NCBI GenBank assembly: GCA_965248395.1
Contig: OZ252103.1
Span: forward strand, 2,294,001-2,358,000
Direction of reading: 5' to 3'
DNA from: JAAXHH01 sp965248395
Lineage (GTDB): Bacteria > JAAXHH01
DNA length: 64,000 bases
Each line of letters starts with the position of its first letter. The stretch's first letter is position 1. The position numbers and the translations under genes are program-made. Positions 42,399 to 51,979 of this stretch are shown piece by piece. Under the pieces are notes generated by a model, which did no database searches, had not been told where the DNA came from, and saw only the letters and a list, made by a program, of their open reading frames with translations.

Positions 42399-44792
42399 AT
42401 GATCGGCAACGGACTCCTGCGCATCCAGCGGATGCGCCACGAGCAGGCACATATACTTCGTTTTGAAGTCCTTGATGCGAAGAACGGCTGGCGTGCCGTA
42501 CTGTCCCACCGGGCTGAAAACAAGCACCGCCCCTGGGAGAAGGACGCGGTGTCCTCGGTGGAAGACCTGGAAGTCGCAAACTCGGAAGGGGTGTCGACCG
42601 CCGTCTTCTCGGAGATCGCCCTGCAGGATGCCTCCACACTCGTCCGTCGTGGCGAGATCCCCGGCCATCGGATCGAGGAACGGATTTCGGTCGCATCGGA
42701 CAACCGGCTTCGCATCGAGGTGCGCGATCGTCTAACCCGGTCTGGCATCCAGCTGTCGCGCCTGATGAACCATTACTACTTCATGCCCGACAATCGGGCG
42801 ATGGGCTACGCTCTGCCCCTGGATTTCGCCTGGCTTCCGGGATTGCATGAAAATGAAGAGCACGTGGCTGGAGACTGGTTCTTCCGGTCGCCCTGCGCCA
42901 TCGCCATGGCCCATGGTGTGTACGCGGCCATCGTACCCGACCTGGATCAATTGAAGGTTCATCCGGACCTGCCCCACGCCCTCGATCTGAGAGCCTGGCA
43001 TCACCCCGGAAGCGGCGAGACCTACGGCCTCCCGCGAATCTCTTACGGCATCTGCCGGTGGAGGCCCGACGGCCACGTGCTGACGGCCCGCGATGAAGCC
43101 GCTCCTATTGAGGAGACTGAAATTACCTACGCCTTCGATCTGATCATCGGGACGGCCGAAGGCCCCGAATCGATCGTGAACCAGGTCACGGAGCTGCTGT
43201 GGGACAAATACGGGTCTCGATACTCAAAGGACATTCGCCCCCAGGTTCTTCCCTTCGAGGAATACGGAAGGCGGTATACCTACAAACATGAACTAAAACT
43301 CTGGACGAAACGCGTAACCCTCGGTGAACGAGAGGGTTATGGGATCGATAACTCCTGGCGAAGGGGTATCAACTACCACGCCTGGGAAAACGATTTTCAA
43401 GCCGGCTTCGGCATACTGCACTATGGCCGGAAATGGGCAGACAGTGATCTCATGGCCATCGCCGAAGGCATCATCAATCTGCGTCTTTCTTCTCCCAGGT
43501 GGAAGGGTGCCTTTCCCTGTATATACAATGTAGATACAGCGTCCTGGGAGGGAGCCATGTACTGGACCTCCTGGCCCGCACATCCGATGGATGGCTACGA
43601 CCTGCAGTCCATGGGTGTAACGGCCTGGTGGATGCTCTACTGGTATGAGCAGTACCCAGATCTTGAACGCGGGCCCGACATACTAAACTGGATCATCGAT
43701 TTTTGCCGGTTTCTGGTCGACGCCCAACTCCCATCCGGCGCCATTCCAACCTATTACGACAAGCAGCTCAGTCCCTCGCCCCAACTTAAAGAAGACGCCC
43801 CTACGGCAATTGGAGGCGCGGTGCTGGCGAAAACCGCGGGCATCATCGGCGATCCGGAAATGGAACGCGCCGCTTTGAAGGCCGGCGAGTTCATGAAAAG
43901 GGAAATCGTTCCGCGGACCAGGTTCCGGGATTTCGAACTCTTCTTTTCCTGCGCGCCGAGACCACTGTACTGGGTCGACCCCCTCAATGGTATCCCGCCG
44001 GTCAATACCCTGGCCGTTCAGTGGGCAGCGGACCACTTCCTCGCCCTGTACCGGCTGACGGAAGACAGGCAGTGGTTGAACCAGGGAGAATACTGCCTGG
44101 GTCTGCTCTCACTATTCCAGCAGGTGTGGGCGCCGAACCGATTTGGGAAGGCCTACCTCTTCGGCGGCTTCGGCGTGATGAACTGCGACGGGGAATGGAA
44201 CGACGGCAGGCAGTCCCGCATGGTGCCCACCTACGCAGACTATTACCGCACCACCGGAAACCTCGAATACCTCGAAAGGGCTGTTGCCGCCAGCCGCGCC
44301 TCTTTCGCCGCCATGGACATGGAGGAAAACCACGCCAACGGCATCAACGACTACCGCATCACCCAGGCGGAGCACATTCCCGTAGAGCAAGGAATAGGGC
44401 TGTCGCCAGAGAGCCTCATGCACGGCGACCCCTGGGTGCATTCCGGGAAAGGCGGCGGCTGGACGGGCATAAACTGGGGTCCCGGCGGTGGGCTTAGCGC
44501 CACGGCCTACCTGGAGAGGTATTTCGGCAGTGTGTGGATAGATGGTCGGGCAAGAACCGCGGTCGCCATCGACGGAGCTACCGCGGAATTGACAGCTTGG
44601 ACGGAAGACCGCATCGAATTGTCCGTAACCAACGCGCTACGACATCTTGTTTCACCGTATACCGAGCGTCGAACGATCCTGCTCAAATTCGGCAAGCTGG
44701 ACGAAGACGCGTATACAATCGCGCTGAATGGAAGGGACCTGGGTGAACAGAAGCGAGACGCACTGGAGCAGGGTCTGGAAATAGAGATTTAG
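42399..44792 (+). CDS. Large protein of unrecognised family, six-hairpin-glycosidase character
   Basis: A 797-residue cytoplasmic protein (no signal peptide). Residues about 1-260 look beta-rich. From about 320 to 720 the sequence is helical with many Trp/Tyr residues and repeating motifs (AMYWTSWPAHPMDG, LQSMGVTAWWMLYWYE, PVNTLAVQWAADHF, FGGFGVMNCDGEWNDG), the pattern of an (alpha/alpha)6 toroid such as GH127-like enzymes. The tail (740-797) is again beta-like. A carbohydrate-processing role is an inference from fold pattern only. It has a direct repeat in its upstream region and a broken PhyH gene just after it. Confidence 0.7.
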   Translation: MIGNGLLRIQRMRHEQAHILRFEVLDAKNGWRAVLSHRAENKHRPWEKDAVSSVEDLEVANSEGVSTAVFSEIALQDASTLVRRGEIPGHRIEERISVASDNRLRIEVRDRLTRSGIQLSRLMNHYYFMPDNRAMGYALPLDFAWLPGLHENEEHVAGDWFFRSPCAIAMAHGVYAAIVPDLDQLKVHPDLPHALDLRAWHHPGSGETYGLPRISYGICRWRPDGHVLTARDEAAPIEETEITYAFDLIIGTAEGPESIVNQVTELLWDKYGSRYSKDIRPQVLPFEEYGRRYTYKHELKLWTKRVTLGEREGYGIDNSWRRGINYHAWENDFQAGFGILHYGRKWADSDLMAIAEGIINLRLSSPRWKGAFPCIYNVDTASWEGAMYWTSWPAHPMDGYDLQSMGVTAWWMLYWYEQYPDLERGPDILNWIIDFCRFLVDAQLPSGAIPTYYDKQLSPSPQLKEDAPTAIGGAVLAKTAGIIGDPEMERAALKAGEFMKREIVPRTRFRDFELFFSCAPRPLYWVDPLNGIPPVNTLAVQWAADHFLALYRLTEDRQWLNQGEYCLGLLSLFQQVWAPNRFGKAYLFGGFGVMNCDGEWNDGRQSRMVPTYADYYRTTGNLEYLERAVAASRASFAAMDMEENHANGINDYRITQAEHIPVEQGIGLSPESLMHGDPWVHSGKGGGWTGINWGPGGGLSATAYLERYFGSVWIDGRARTAVAIDGATAELTAWTEDRIELSVTNALRHLVSPYTERRTILLKFGKLDEDAYTIALNGRDLGEQKRDALEQGLEIEI

Positions 44793-44822
44793 GGGAAATT
44801 GCGCCGTAGAAAGGGTTTGTCC

Positions 44823-45666
44823 GTGAAACTGTCATCTTCGCAACTCGAAGCGTATCACCGGGATGGGTATGTCATCGTCGAATGTCCCTTTCCCGCTGCG
44901 CTCACGAATGGGTTGCATGCGGGCGGTAGACAGCGTGGCTGCCGAACCTGTATCAAACACCACGGATACGCGGCGCAATCACTACCGGTTGGCTCCGCAG
45001 ATTCCCGGCTCCTACTGGTGCGCGCTCGACCATTCCCTGCCTTTCCTGCAGATCATTCTCCATCCGTAAATCCTCGAATTGGCCAGGGAACTGACCGGCG
45101 ACGACGATGTCTACCTTCGCAATGGCAGTATCAATGAATTATCGCCTAACAACTCGTTCTGGTGGCATCGCGACAGCGAGATGGTTTATACCGAGTTCAT
45201 GCACTATTTCTCCGGAGCATCCGTGGAGAACGGCTGTTTGAGTGTGATTCCCGGCAGTCACATGGATTCCGCGGATGGGTTGAAGGAAGTAGCGGAGCGA
45301 CGACGGCGTGAACAGGGGTATCCCGAGGAGTACTGGATTGAAGGCTTGGCAGATGTGGAACTGCCCGGTGAGATTCCGTTCGAGGTGCGGCCGGACCAGC
45401 TTATCGTTCGCGATTCAAGGATCTTCCACGCGACCGGGCTCAATACCTCGAAGGACGCCAGGTTGATGAGTCACTGGCTGTTTCGTGACGGCACCTGCGA
45501 CGACCACCGGTTTCACTTCGAGGACGTGCTGACCGAGGGTTTGATTGAAGCGCTTTCACCTGAACAAAGGGACGCGTTGTGGCTGGGAAGGGAATTTGAG
45601 ATTGCCGAAGTGTTCCAGGAAGAACGGGAACAGGAGACGGGGAAGGTGGTGTGGGGAGTGGAGTGA
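44823..45666 (+). pseudogene. Broken phytanoyl-CoA dioxygenase gene
   Basis: The N-terminal part (VKLSSSQLEAYHRDGYVIVE) is in one frame from the GTG at 44823. Near 44912-44920 the homology moves to the next frame (MRAVDSVAAEPVS, then IPGSYWCALDHSLPFLQII), and at 45067-45069 that frame meets a TAA where a Glu codon would be expected (LHP-stop-ILELARELTG). The remainder runs on to 45666 and keeps the HRDSEM metal block and the distal FHATGLNTS His. Two independent lesions make loss of function likely; a single sequencing error could explain only one of them. Confidence 0.85.
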
Positions 45667-45728
45667 ACCTGTTCCGGGAGCTGACCTGCGTGCAGTAATT
45701 GCTCGGCCCTTCGGGTCGGACAGCGGTA

Positions 45729-46589
45729 TCAATACGTGTAGCGCAAGGATACCCGAAGTCCATGGCTCGATAGACTCGCCCGCGTTTCGGCGAGCTCGAT
45801 CTCCAGCGGATCGCGGCTTCCGTCGTGCCAGACAACTCGGCCCGTAGCCCGCCCTGTTTCGACTGTACCCGAATCGACATAGCGCCAGGCGAAATCGAGC
45901 GTCATTTTGTTCCATAACCTCGCAGCTACACCTGCCGTCAGCATCAAGGTGAAATTGACATTTTGCCCATCCGGAACAATCGTCGTCGTCTTCGCGAACG
46001 CCATATGAGTCTCGCCAATACCGATGTAGACCAGACCGGCGCCACTCCCAATAACAGGGTTGACAGGCCCGAACCCGGGCAGATCCAGGTACGCAACGAC
46101 CATGCCGGAAAGGGAGGACAGGTCCGCCGAGACCTCCTGTCTGGCGGTGGTTTGGACGAAATTAGCGCTACCTTCGAAGGTGAAACTCGGGCGGTACTGT
46201 ATAGTCGATTCGAGGCGCAGGACCGGCGCCGCTACGTAACCGGCCCCGATAACGATGCCCGTCATTGTTCCAGAATTTCCCCGTGAACCCAGGCGAGCGC
46301 CATCGACGCCCTTTCCGCATCCGTAGAGGGCTGCCGGTGAGGTGCTCGCGCAGTCCCTATCCTTGAACCGTGTTTCTGCCGATCGGTCGAGGGTCACTCC
46401 GCCCCGAAAATAGAAACGATTTTCAGATAGGGAGACAGCAGGCACCGGTGTGGAGAGATCGTGCTGGAGGGATAGACTTTCTATGATGATGGCAGCCATC
46501 TGTGCAGCGGCCATTTCTGAACCCGCCAAGACCGCAACCGACACGACGATCAACAATTTAAGCCATAACGAGCCCAAACGGTCTATCAT
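45729..46589 (-). CDS. Outer-membrane beta-barrel protein
   Basis: A 286-residue exported protein. The ATG at 46589 gives a signal peptide with a basic start, a hydrophobic core (LLIVVSVAVLAGSEM) and an AAAQ cleavage site. The mature part has alternating amphipathic strands (RFYFRGGVTLD, GIVIGAGYVAAPVLRLESTIQYRPSFTFEG, MTLDFAWRYVDSG) and ends in RVSLRYTY with a terminal aromatic residue, as expected for BamA-dependent barrels. It resembles small OmpA-like/OmpW-size barrels; no specific function is known. An IS3 remnant begins just upstream of its start codon. Confidence 0.8.
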   Translation of the reverse strand: MIDRLGSLWLKLLIVVSVAVLAGSEMAAAQMAAIIIESLSLQHDLSTPVPAVSLSENRFYFRGGVTLDRSAETRFKDRDCASTSPAALYGCGKGVDGARLGSRGNSGTMTGIVIGAGYVAAPVLRLESTIQYRPSFTFEGSANFVQTTARQEVSADLSSLSGMVVAYLDLPGFGPVNPVIGSGAGLVYIGIGETHMAFAKTTTIVPDGQNVNFTLMLTAGVAARLWNKMTLDFAWRYVDSGTVETGRATGRVVWHDGSRDPLEIELAETRASLSSHGLRVSLRYTY

Positions 46590-46600
46590 AGCATCCTTAT

Positions 46601-47185
46601 GGAAATGCCGGTTGCTTGACGAGGGAGTCCAGGTCATTGAAAAGGGCGCTAGCGGTCCGGATGTCGCCCAGGATGCGGCCGTGAGTCAGCTCTATGTACA
46701 AATCGGACGCTTGGAGATGGAACTGGAGTGTCTGAAAAAAGCCACCCCCTTCAGTGAATGACAAACGCATGATGATCGATATCATAGCTCCGGAGCTTTC
46801 CACACGCCGTCAATGCGAACTGGTTGGTCTGGCAAGGTCTAGTTTCTACAATCAGTAGGTCACCGAGTTAGATCTGAACCTGGAAGTGATGCATCTCTTG
46901 GATGAAGCCTACACGCGGCATCCGTTTCTGTGCAGGGGCCACGTCTGACCCATTGCCTCAAGATCGCTGGGCTATAAGGTCAATGAAAACGCGCCTTAAG
47001 GCTCATGGGTCTTATGGACCTGCGCGCCATCTACCTCAACGTCTATGACACCGTACCCTATCTGATCAACGGGGGTAAACCGCTATTTCTCGTTCTACAG
47101 CCATGAAAGACAGCATCAATCGCTGGGATGTCCTCGTCCCGGCAAAGGTGCACTTTGAGCAGCAGTTACACATCGAGGCCCCACC
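46601..47185 (+). mobile_element. Degenerate IS3-family insertion sequence remnant
   Basis: The orfA 3' end is recognisable (QLYVQIGRLEMELECLKKATPFSE, stop at 46761) with the classic A6G slippage heptamer at 46735-46741. The orfB start follows (IIAPELSTRRQCELVGLARSSFYNQ), cut by a TAG at 46856, and a second stop a little further on. LMGLMDLRAIY is then joined directly to LNVYDTVPYLING, which is the C-terminal region, so the DDE catalytic core is deleted. The end (NRYFSFYSHERQHQSL in another frame) is also recognisable. The element is inactive. Terminal inverted repeats are not identified. The remaining stretch to 47335 has no recognisable gene. Confidence 0.85.
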
Positions 47186-47335
47186 TTAAATCCGACAATC
47201 TGTGGTCCATACTATAGGGACAAGTGCACGATGTAAACGCCTGCAAGTACTCATCCACCTAGCGCAAGATTCTACACTTCGCCGTAACATATCGAGGTAT
47301 TTACCACCCCAATCTTAAAAAAACTACAATCCGCC

Positions 47336-48412
47336 TCACCCACCAACCTTCGCCTCGAACGCCTCAATCTCATCCTCACCTTCCAGCACACCGATTTCCA
47401 GATGAAAGTCTCGTACCTCATCGGGTTCGATGTGCTGTAGATACCCGTTCTTGCGGTTCCACGCACGGCCGAGCATGCTCACGTTACCGGGTTCGATGCC
47501 GGTGACGTAGGTACCCCGGTGGAAATGCTGCCAATGGGTGACGATGGGGATTTCCGCCTTGGGGAAGGACCAGTACAGGCCGAGGCCGATCCGGTCGTTG
47601 ATCAGACCTACGAGGCACTGGCCATTGGCATCGGCGCGTGGACGGTGGATGTAGACGTCGTCATGGGCGTCGTCGCCGGGCGCCGGGGCGGTGGCATAGA
47701 CGTCAGGACCAACCTCCCAGTCTTCGAGCCATTCGGTAGTCTTTTCACTGTCGATAACCACCCGTGTACCCTCGTCGAGAACGGGGAAACCTGGGTTGCA
47801 ATGGTAGACGAACATCAGGGGGGAGCGATCGACCGACTGGTTGTGTATACGGTCGTGAATGTGAAAAGATTTCTGTCCCAGGACCGTCGAGATCTCCCGG
47901 GTCAGTTCCAGGTTGGTGCCGAAAACCACCGATTCCCTGATCTTTCCGGAGACTCGAACGATGTATTCGTCACCGTCCCACTGTCCGTCGGTGTGGACCT
48001 GCCTGGCCGGAAGGTACGATAGCCGGCCGTGGAGGCCCAGTTCCTCGTTTTCCTCTTCCGGATCGGTTTCCGGATGGCCCGTGAAGGTCATACCGCAACT
48101 CAGCACCAGGCCGCCGAAGAACCCGCGCATCCAACCGTATCCCTGGGGTTCGTAGAACGCCGGTCCAACGTCGCCCGTACTGCCGCGAAAACAGAGCGAC
48201 ATGCCCTTGTAGTGGGCGGAAGCGATGTCCAGGGCCCGTCCCGGTAAAATGGAAAAACACAGCCCCGATGCGTTAAACACCTCGATGAGGTCCGCGCCTC
48301 GTTCGTTGCCCTCGCGCAATTCGGCGTGACGGGCATGGGCCACCTGGCTCACGTCGCCCACAAGGTCGAGTAGTTCTCTTCGGGTATATTCGTTTCCAAA
48401 TAGGCGCGCCAT
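47336..48412 (-). CDS. DUF4432 (aldose 1-epimerase-like) protein
   Basis: A 358-residue beta-sandwich protein of the DUF4432 family related to galactose mutarotases. It has GLCFSILPGRALDIASAHYKGMSL, GWMRGFFGGLVLSCGMTF and FVYHCNPGFPVLDEGTRVV. The ATG at 48412 is preferred over 48484 because AGGAAGAGG lies ten bases upstream. Probably binds or epimerises a sugar or sugar acid; these proteins are widespread in sugar-degrading bacteria. Precise substrate unknown. Confidence 0.88.
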   Translation of the reverse strand: MARLFGNEYTRRELLDLVGDVSQVAHARHAELREGNERGADLIEVFNASGLCFSILPGRALDIASAHYKGMSLCFRGSTGDVGPAFYEPQGYGWMRGFFGGLVLSCGMTFTGHPETDPEEENEELGLHGRLSYLPARQVHTDGQWDGDEYIVRVSGKIRESVVFGTNLELTREISTVLGQKSFHIHDRIHNQSVDRSPLMFVYHCNPGFPVLDEGTRVVIDSEKTTEWLEDWEVGPDVYATAPAPGDDAHDDVYIHRPRADANGQCLVGLINDRIGLGLYWSFPKAEIPIVTHWQHFHRGTYVTGIEPGNVSMLGRAWNRKNGYLQHIEPDEVRDFHLEIGVLEGEDEIEAFEAKVGG

Positions 48413-48508
48413 GATCACCTCTTCCTGAATGGTAATTAGACCGCTTAAGCCTGCAATTCGGTCATAAGCATGGACCGAAATCATTTGTTTAAATTAACCG
48501 TCTTACCG

Positions 48509-50185
48509 TCATTTCTTCTGGATCTTCGCCCACGTATCGCGCAGGGCGATTGTCCGGTTGAATACGGGGCCATTGGACTGGGTTTCGTCGGCATCGATGC
48601 AGAAGTACCCCAGTCGCTCGAACTGGTAGTTCACTCCGGGAACCGCATCCGCCAATCCGGGTTCAACCTTGCATTCCGTAACGGTACGTAACGAGTCGGG
48701 ATTGAGTAAGGATCGGTCATCGTCAACTTCACCCGGACGGGGATCCGGATCACTGAACAGCCGGTCGTACAGGCGCACGGTGGCGTCAAGGGCGTGGGCG
48801 GCCGATACCCAGTGTATGGTGCCGCGTACCCTTCTTCCGTCGTGCGTACTCCCGCCCCGTGATTGCGGATCGTAGGTGCAATGCAGTTCAACTACGTTTC
48901 CCTGGTTGTCCTTGATCACGTCCGTACAGGTGATGTAGTAACTGTAGCGCAACCTGACTTCCCGTCCTGGAGCGAGCCGAAAGAACTTCCTGGGTGGGTC
49001 TTCCATGAAATCGTTCCGTTCGATGTAAATCTTCCGGGAAAATGGCACTTCCCGCGTCCCCATCTCCTCGTCCTCCGGATTGTTTATGGCTTCCATGTGT
49101 TCTGTTTGGTCGGCGGGGTAGTTGGTGATCACGACCTTCAGGGGGTCCAGCACTCCCATGACGCGCGGTGCCCGTTTGTTAAGGTCTTCCCGGATGATGA
49201 AATCCGACAGGGCCATATCAATGAGATTGTGGTTCTTGGCCACGCCGACGCGGTCGCAGAGGGTCCGTATCGCCTCGGGCGTGTATCCCCGTCGCCGCAG
49301 GCCGGAAAGCGTGGGCATGCGGGGATCGTCCCACCCGGATAGTACGCCTTCCTCGATCAGGGGCCGGTAGAAGCGCTTGGATAGCACCGTGTGTGCAAGG
49401 ACCAGTGGCGCGAACTCGATCTGCTGGGGATGGTAGACGTCCAACCGGTCCAGGATCCAGTCGTACAGCGGCCTGTTGTTCTCGAATTCCAGGGTGCAGA
49501 GCGAATGGGTAATGCCCTCGATGGAATCCGACAGGCAGTGGGTGAAATCGTACATGGGATATACCCGCCACTTGTCCCCCGTACGGTAGTGATGGGCGTG
49601 CCGGATCCGGTACAGCACTGGATCTCGCATCGTCAGGTTCGGATGCGCCATGTCGATCCTGGCCCGGAGCACGTGCGTGCCGTCAGGGAACTCCCCGGCC
49701 TGCATTCGTTCGAACAGGTCGCGGTTCTCATCTCCCGGCCGATCGCGGTAAGGACTGTCTCGGCCCGGTTCCGTGGGCGTGCCGCGGTAGTCCCGCATTT
49801 CGTCCCAGGTCAGGCTGTCGATGTAGGCGTCGCCCTGGTCAATGAGTTGAAGCGCGTAACTGTACAGCTGATCGTAGTAATCGGAGGCGAAGTAGAGCCG
49901 GTCTTCCCAGTCGAACCCCAGCCACTTGATGTCCCGCTTGATCCCTTCGACATAGTCCGCGTCTTCTTTCTCGGGATTCGAATCGTCGAACCGGAGATTG
50001 CACAGGCCGCCGTACTCCTCGGCAACGCCGAAATTGAGGCATATCGACTTGGCGTGACCGATGTGGAGATAGCCGTTCGGTTCCGGGGGAAAACGGGTCA
50101 TCACCTTGCCCCCGAACTTACCGCTTTCCATGTCCGCGTCGATGATTTCGCGTATGAAATCGCGGTACGGTTTTTCGTTAGTCAT
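48509..50185 (-). CDS. glnS: Glutamine--tRNA ligase
   Basis: A 558-residue class-I aminoacyl-tRNA synthetase. The HIGH motif is RFPPEPNGYLHIGHAKS, the KMSKS-equivalent is TVLSKRFYRPLIEEG, and the C-terminal anticodon-binding beta-barrels are at about 340-550 (FSRKIYIERNDF onward). Length is normal for bacterial GlnRS. It charges tRNA-Gln directly, so this organism does not depend only on Glu-tRNA amidation. A promoter lies upstream at 50230-50258. Confidence 0.97.
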   Translation of the reverse strand: MTNEKPYRDFIREIIDADMESGKFGGKVMTRFPPEPNGYLHIGHAKSICLNFGVAEEYGGLCNLRFDDSNPEKEDADYVEGIKRDIKWLGFDWEDRLYFASDYYDQLYSYALQLIDQGDAYIDSLTWDEMRDYRGTPTEPGRDSPYRDRPGDENRDLFERMQAGEFPDGTHVLRARIDMAHPNLTMRDPVLYRIRHAHHYRTGDKWRVYPMYDFTHCLSDSIEGITHSLCTLEFENNRPLYDWILDRLDVYHPQQIEFAPLVLAHTVLSKRFYRPLIEEGVLSGWDDPRMPTLSGLRRRGYTPEAIRTLCDRVGVAKNHNLIDMALSDFIIREDLNKRAPRVMGVLDPLKVVITNYPADQTEHMEAINNPEDEEMGTREVPFSRKIYIERNDFMEDPPRKFFRLAPGREVRLRYSYYITCTDVIKDNQGNVVELHCTYDPQSRGGSTHDGRRVRGTIHWVSAAHALDATVRLYDRLFSDPDPRPGEVDDDRSLLNPDSLRTVTECKVEPGLADAVPGVNYQFERLGYFCIDADETQSNGPVFNRTIALRDTWAKIQKK

Positions 50186-50229
50186 AGGTTTCTATTCCAG
50201 TTACCATTCGAGCAGATTCAAGACCGTAT

Positions 50230-50258
50230 TATATAGGGCATTCTGGGGGAAATGGCAA
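50230..50258 (-). promoter_or_regulatory. Promoter of glnS
   Basis: On the minus strand TTGCCA (50258-50253), then 17 bases to TATATA (50235-50230), about 45 bases before the start codon. Confidence 0.5.
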
Positions 50259-50285
50259 GGTGAAGATTGGCACGCTGGGTATGCA

Positions 50286-50630
50286 TCAAGGAGAATATCT
50301 AAATCCTGCGGCTTTTTGGTTCGCGATACGGTCTTTGGCATGACGACGGATCCTCGATCTAATCTCTTTGCCATTCATTACCAACTCCCTGGATAGCTCG
50401 TAGGTTTTCTGTGCGTTCATCCAAAATTCTGGCGACTGGTCAAAATAAGCACCAAGAGCAATCGCGGTTTCTGCTGTCACGCCACGCCGTTCATGAACGA
50501 TTTCATGAAGTCTCGTAGCTGGTAGATCAATATCCCGCGCCAATCCGTTGACCGTAAGACCGATCTCCTGAATCTGCTCGAGAAGAAGCGCACCCGGGTG
50601 TGTCGCTATTCTGTTAGTCGGTATGGTCAT
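50286..50630 (-). CDS. higA: HigA-family antitoxin
   Basis: A 114-residue XRE-type helix-turn-helix antitoxin. The HTH covers about residues 22-75: LTVNGLARDIDLPATRLHEIV, then TAETAIALGAYFDQSPEFWMNAQ. It follows the toxin gene by 11 bases, the toxin-first order of higBA. It would bind HigB and autoregulate the promoter at 50931-50959. Confidence 0.93.
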   Translation of the reverse strand: MTIPTNRIATHPGALLLEQIQEIGLTVNGLARDIDLPATRLHEIVHERRGVTAETAIALGAYFDQSPEFWMNAQKTYELSRELVMNGKEIRSRIRRHAKDRIANQKAAGFRYSP

Positions 50631-50641
50631 AGTTGAACCCT

Positions 50642-50926
50642 TTACTCGTAATGGTTATTTAGTTCCACTTCGAAGGCGTCTCCTTCCTTCCAGGTGAAAC
50701 ATATTCGCCATCCCCTGGAAACGCGAATGCTGTACCGCTCCTCCCGAACACCTACGAGTTGTTCGAGTCGATTTCCCGTTGGTGTACTTAGATCGCGGAG
50801 ATCTTTAGCGTAATTTACTCGGTCCAACTTTGTTCTTGCGCGCCTGAGTACATGATCAGGAACGGTCTTTTCACGATTCCCCAGAAACACATTCTCCGTT
50901 CGCCAATTGGCAAAAGATCTGATCAT
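50642..50926 (-). CDS. higB: HigB/RelE-type mRNA interferase toxin
   Basis: A 94-residue RelE-fold toxin: MIRSFANWRTENVFLGN, then RLEQLVGVREERYSIRVSRGWRICFTWKEGDAFEVEL. The ATG at 50926 gives the usual HigB N-terminus, so the longer frame to 50959 is rejected. No Shine-Dalgarno element precedes it, and the -10 of its promoter ends only five bases before the ATG, so a leaderless or nearly leaderless message is likely. It would cleave mRNA when free of HigA. Confidence 0.9.
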   Translation of the reverse strand: MIRSFANWRTENVFLGNREKTVPDHVLRRARTKLDRVNYAKDLRDLSTPTGNRLEQLVGVREERYSIRVSRGWRICFTWKEGDAFEVELNNHYE

Positions 50927-50930
50927 GTTC

Positions 50931-50959
50931 AATCTATTACGGGTTACGTAATACGTCAA
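50931..50959 (-). promoter_or_regulatory. higBA promoter with embedded operator palindrome
   Basis: Minus strand: TTGACG (50959-50954), 17 bases, TAGATT (50936-50931). The spacer holds a perfect palindrome, ATTACG (50936-50941) and CGTAAT (50947-50952) five bases apart, the expected site for HigA autoregulation. Confidence 0.7.
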
Positions 50960-51008
50960 GCGTTATTGTTTCTTCATTCCAACTCCAATTAATCTGTTAG
51001 TCGATTTT

Positions 51009-51809
51009 CTACGTTACCCGCGCCCAGGCCGCAATTTGCGGGGGGATGATCACGGGCCGCTTTGATGCGACGATTTCTGCCCTGACTCGCTGCGGAATGG
51101 TATCCACGTCCACTTCCTCCGCGGTTGCGATCCCGTAATGTTCCAGCAGTGGAATGACACTGCGGAACGAATTCGCGACATATGAATATCCTGGCCAGTC
51201 AGCGGAACCGCCCAGCAGCAGGCCGGCGTCGAGGGTGGGTTCGGGCAGACCTGCTTCGATGAATAACCGGTGCAGGTCCAATCCCATGGTGGCGTTCGCG
51301 CCGGACTGCTCGAATACTTCGACGATCCAGTCGCTCAACTGGCTCGTGAGCGGCGTATCAGGGTATCGATAGGAACGGGTTATCATGAAATCGATTTCCT
51401 GGAACATGACGATGCTACCGGGATGCAGACGGGCCAGCAGTTGCTTTAGGGTCGCCGTCGGATTAGGCAGGTACATGAGCACGAGTCGCCCGACCAGGGC
51501 GTCGAATCGTTCCCCTAGATCCAGGGTCTGAACGTCCCCGGCTATGAATTCTACGTTATCATGCCCCGCCTGGTTAACCCGTTCCCGGGCCGTCTCGAGA
51601 ATGTCGGGATTCATGTCCACGCCAACGACTTCTCCTTCGGGTCCTACCAGTTCCGCCGCGATCAGCGCCACGTCGCCGGCGCCGCTTCCGATATCAAGTA
51701 CCCGTATCCCCTCATGGATACCGGCCGATATCAGAAACCGTCTCGTGATCGGCTCGAAGAGCTGGGACTGTTCGATCAAACGTTGCGTTTCGTCATCGCT
51801 TCGTCCCAT
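51009..51809 (-). CDS. SAM-dependent class I methyltransferase
   Basis: A 266-residue methyltransferase. Motif I is VLDIGSGAGDVALIAAELVG, motif II VVGVDMNPDIL, and EFIAGDVQTLDLGERFDALVGRLVLMYLPNP holds the acidic and post-II motifs. The substrate-binding C-terminal half (VFEQSGANATMGLDLHR onward) is unlike known specific families. Substrate unknown. A 16-base palindrome lies upstream at 51980-51995. Confidence 0.87.
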   Translation of the reverse strand: MGRSDDETQRLIEQSQLFEPITRRFLISAGIHEGIRVLDIGSGAGDVALIAAELVGPEGEVVGVDMNPDILETARERVNQAGHDNVEFIAGDVQTLDLGERFDALVGRLVLMYLPNPTATLKQLLARLHPGSIVMFQEIDFMITRSYRYPDTPLTSQLSDWIVEVFEQSGANATMGLDLHRLFIEAGLPEPTLDAGLLLGGSADWPGYSYVANSFRSVIPLLEHYGIATAEEVDVDTIPQRVRAEIVASKRPVIIPPQIAAWARVT

Positions 51810-51979
51810 GGTGTATTGCCGCTAGCGGTGTTGATCCGCCATGAAACGGACATCTCCATTCTGATGATTCCACGTGCGTGTGGTATTCTATTTTTCGAAT
51901 CGTTTGTAGCTAGCCGAAAACCATGCTATTCAGAACGATGTTCATTACAGCTCTTCGAGAAGTTGCGAACTGCTTCCCT

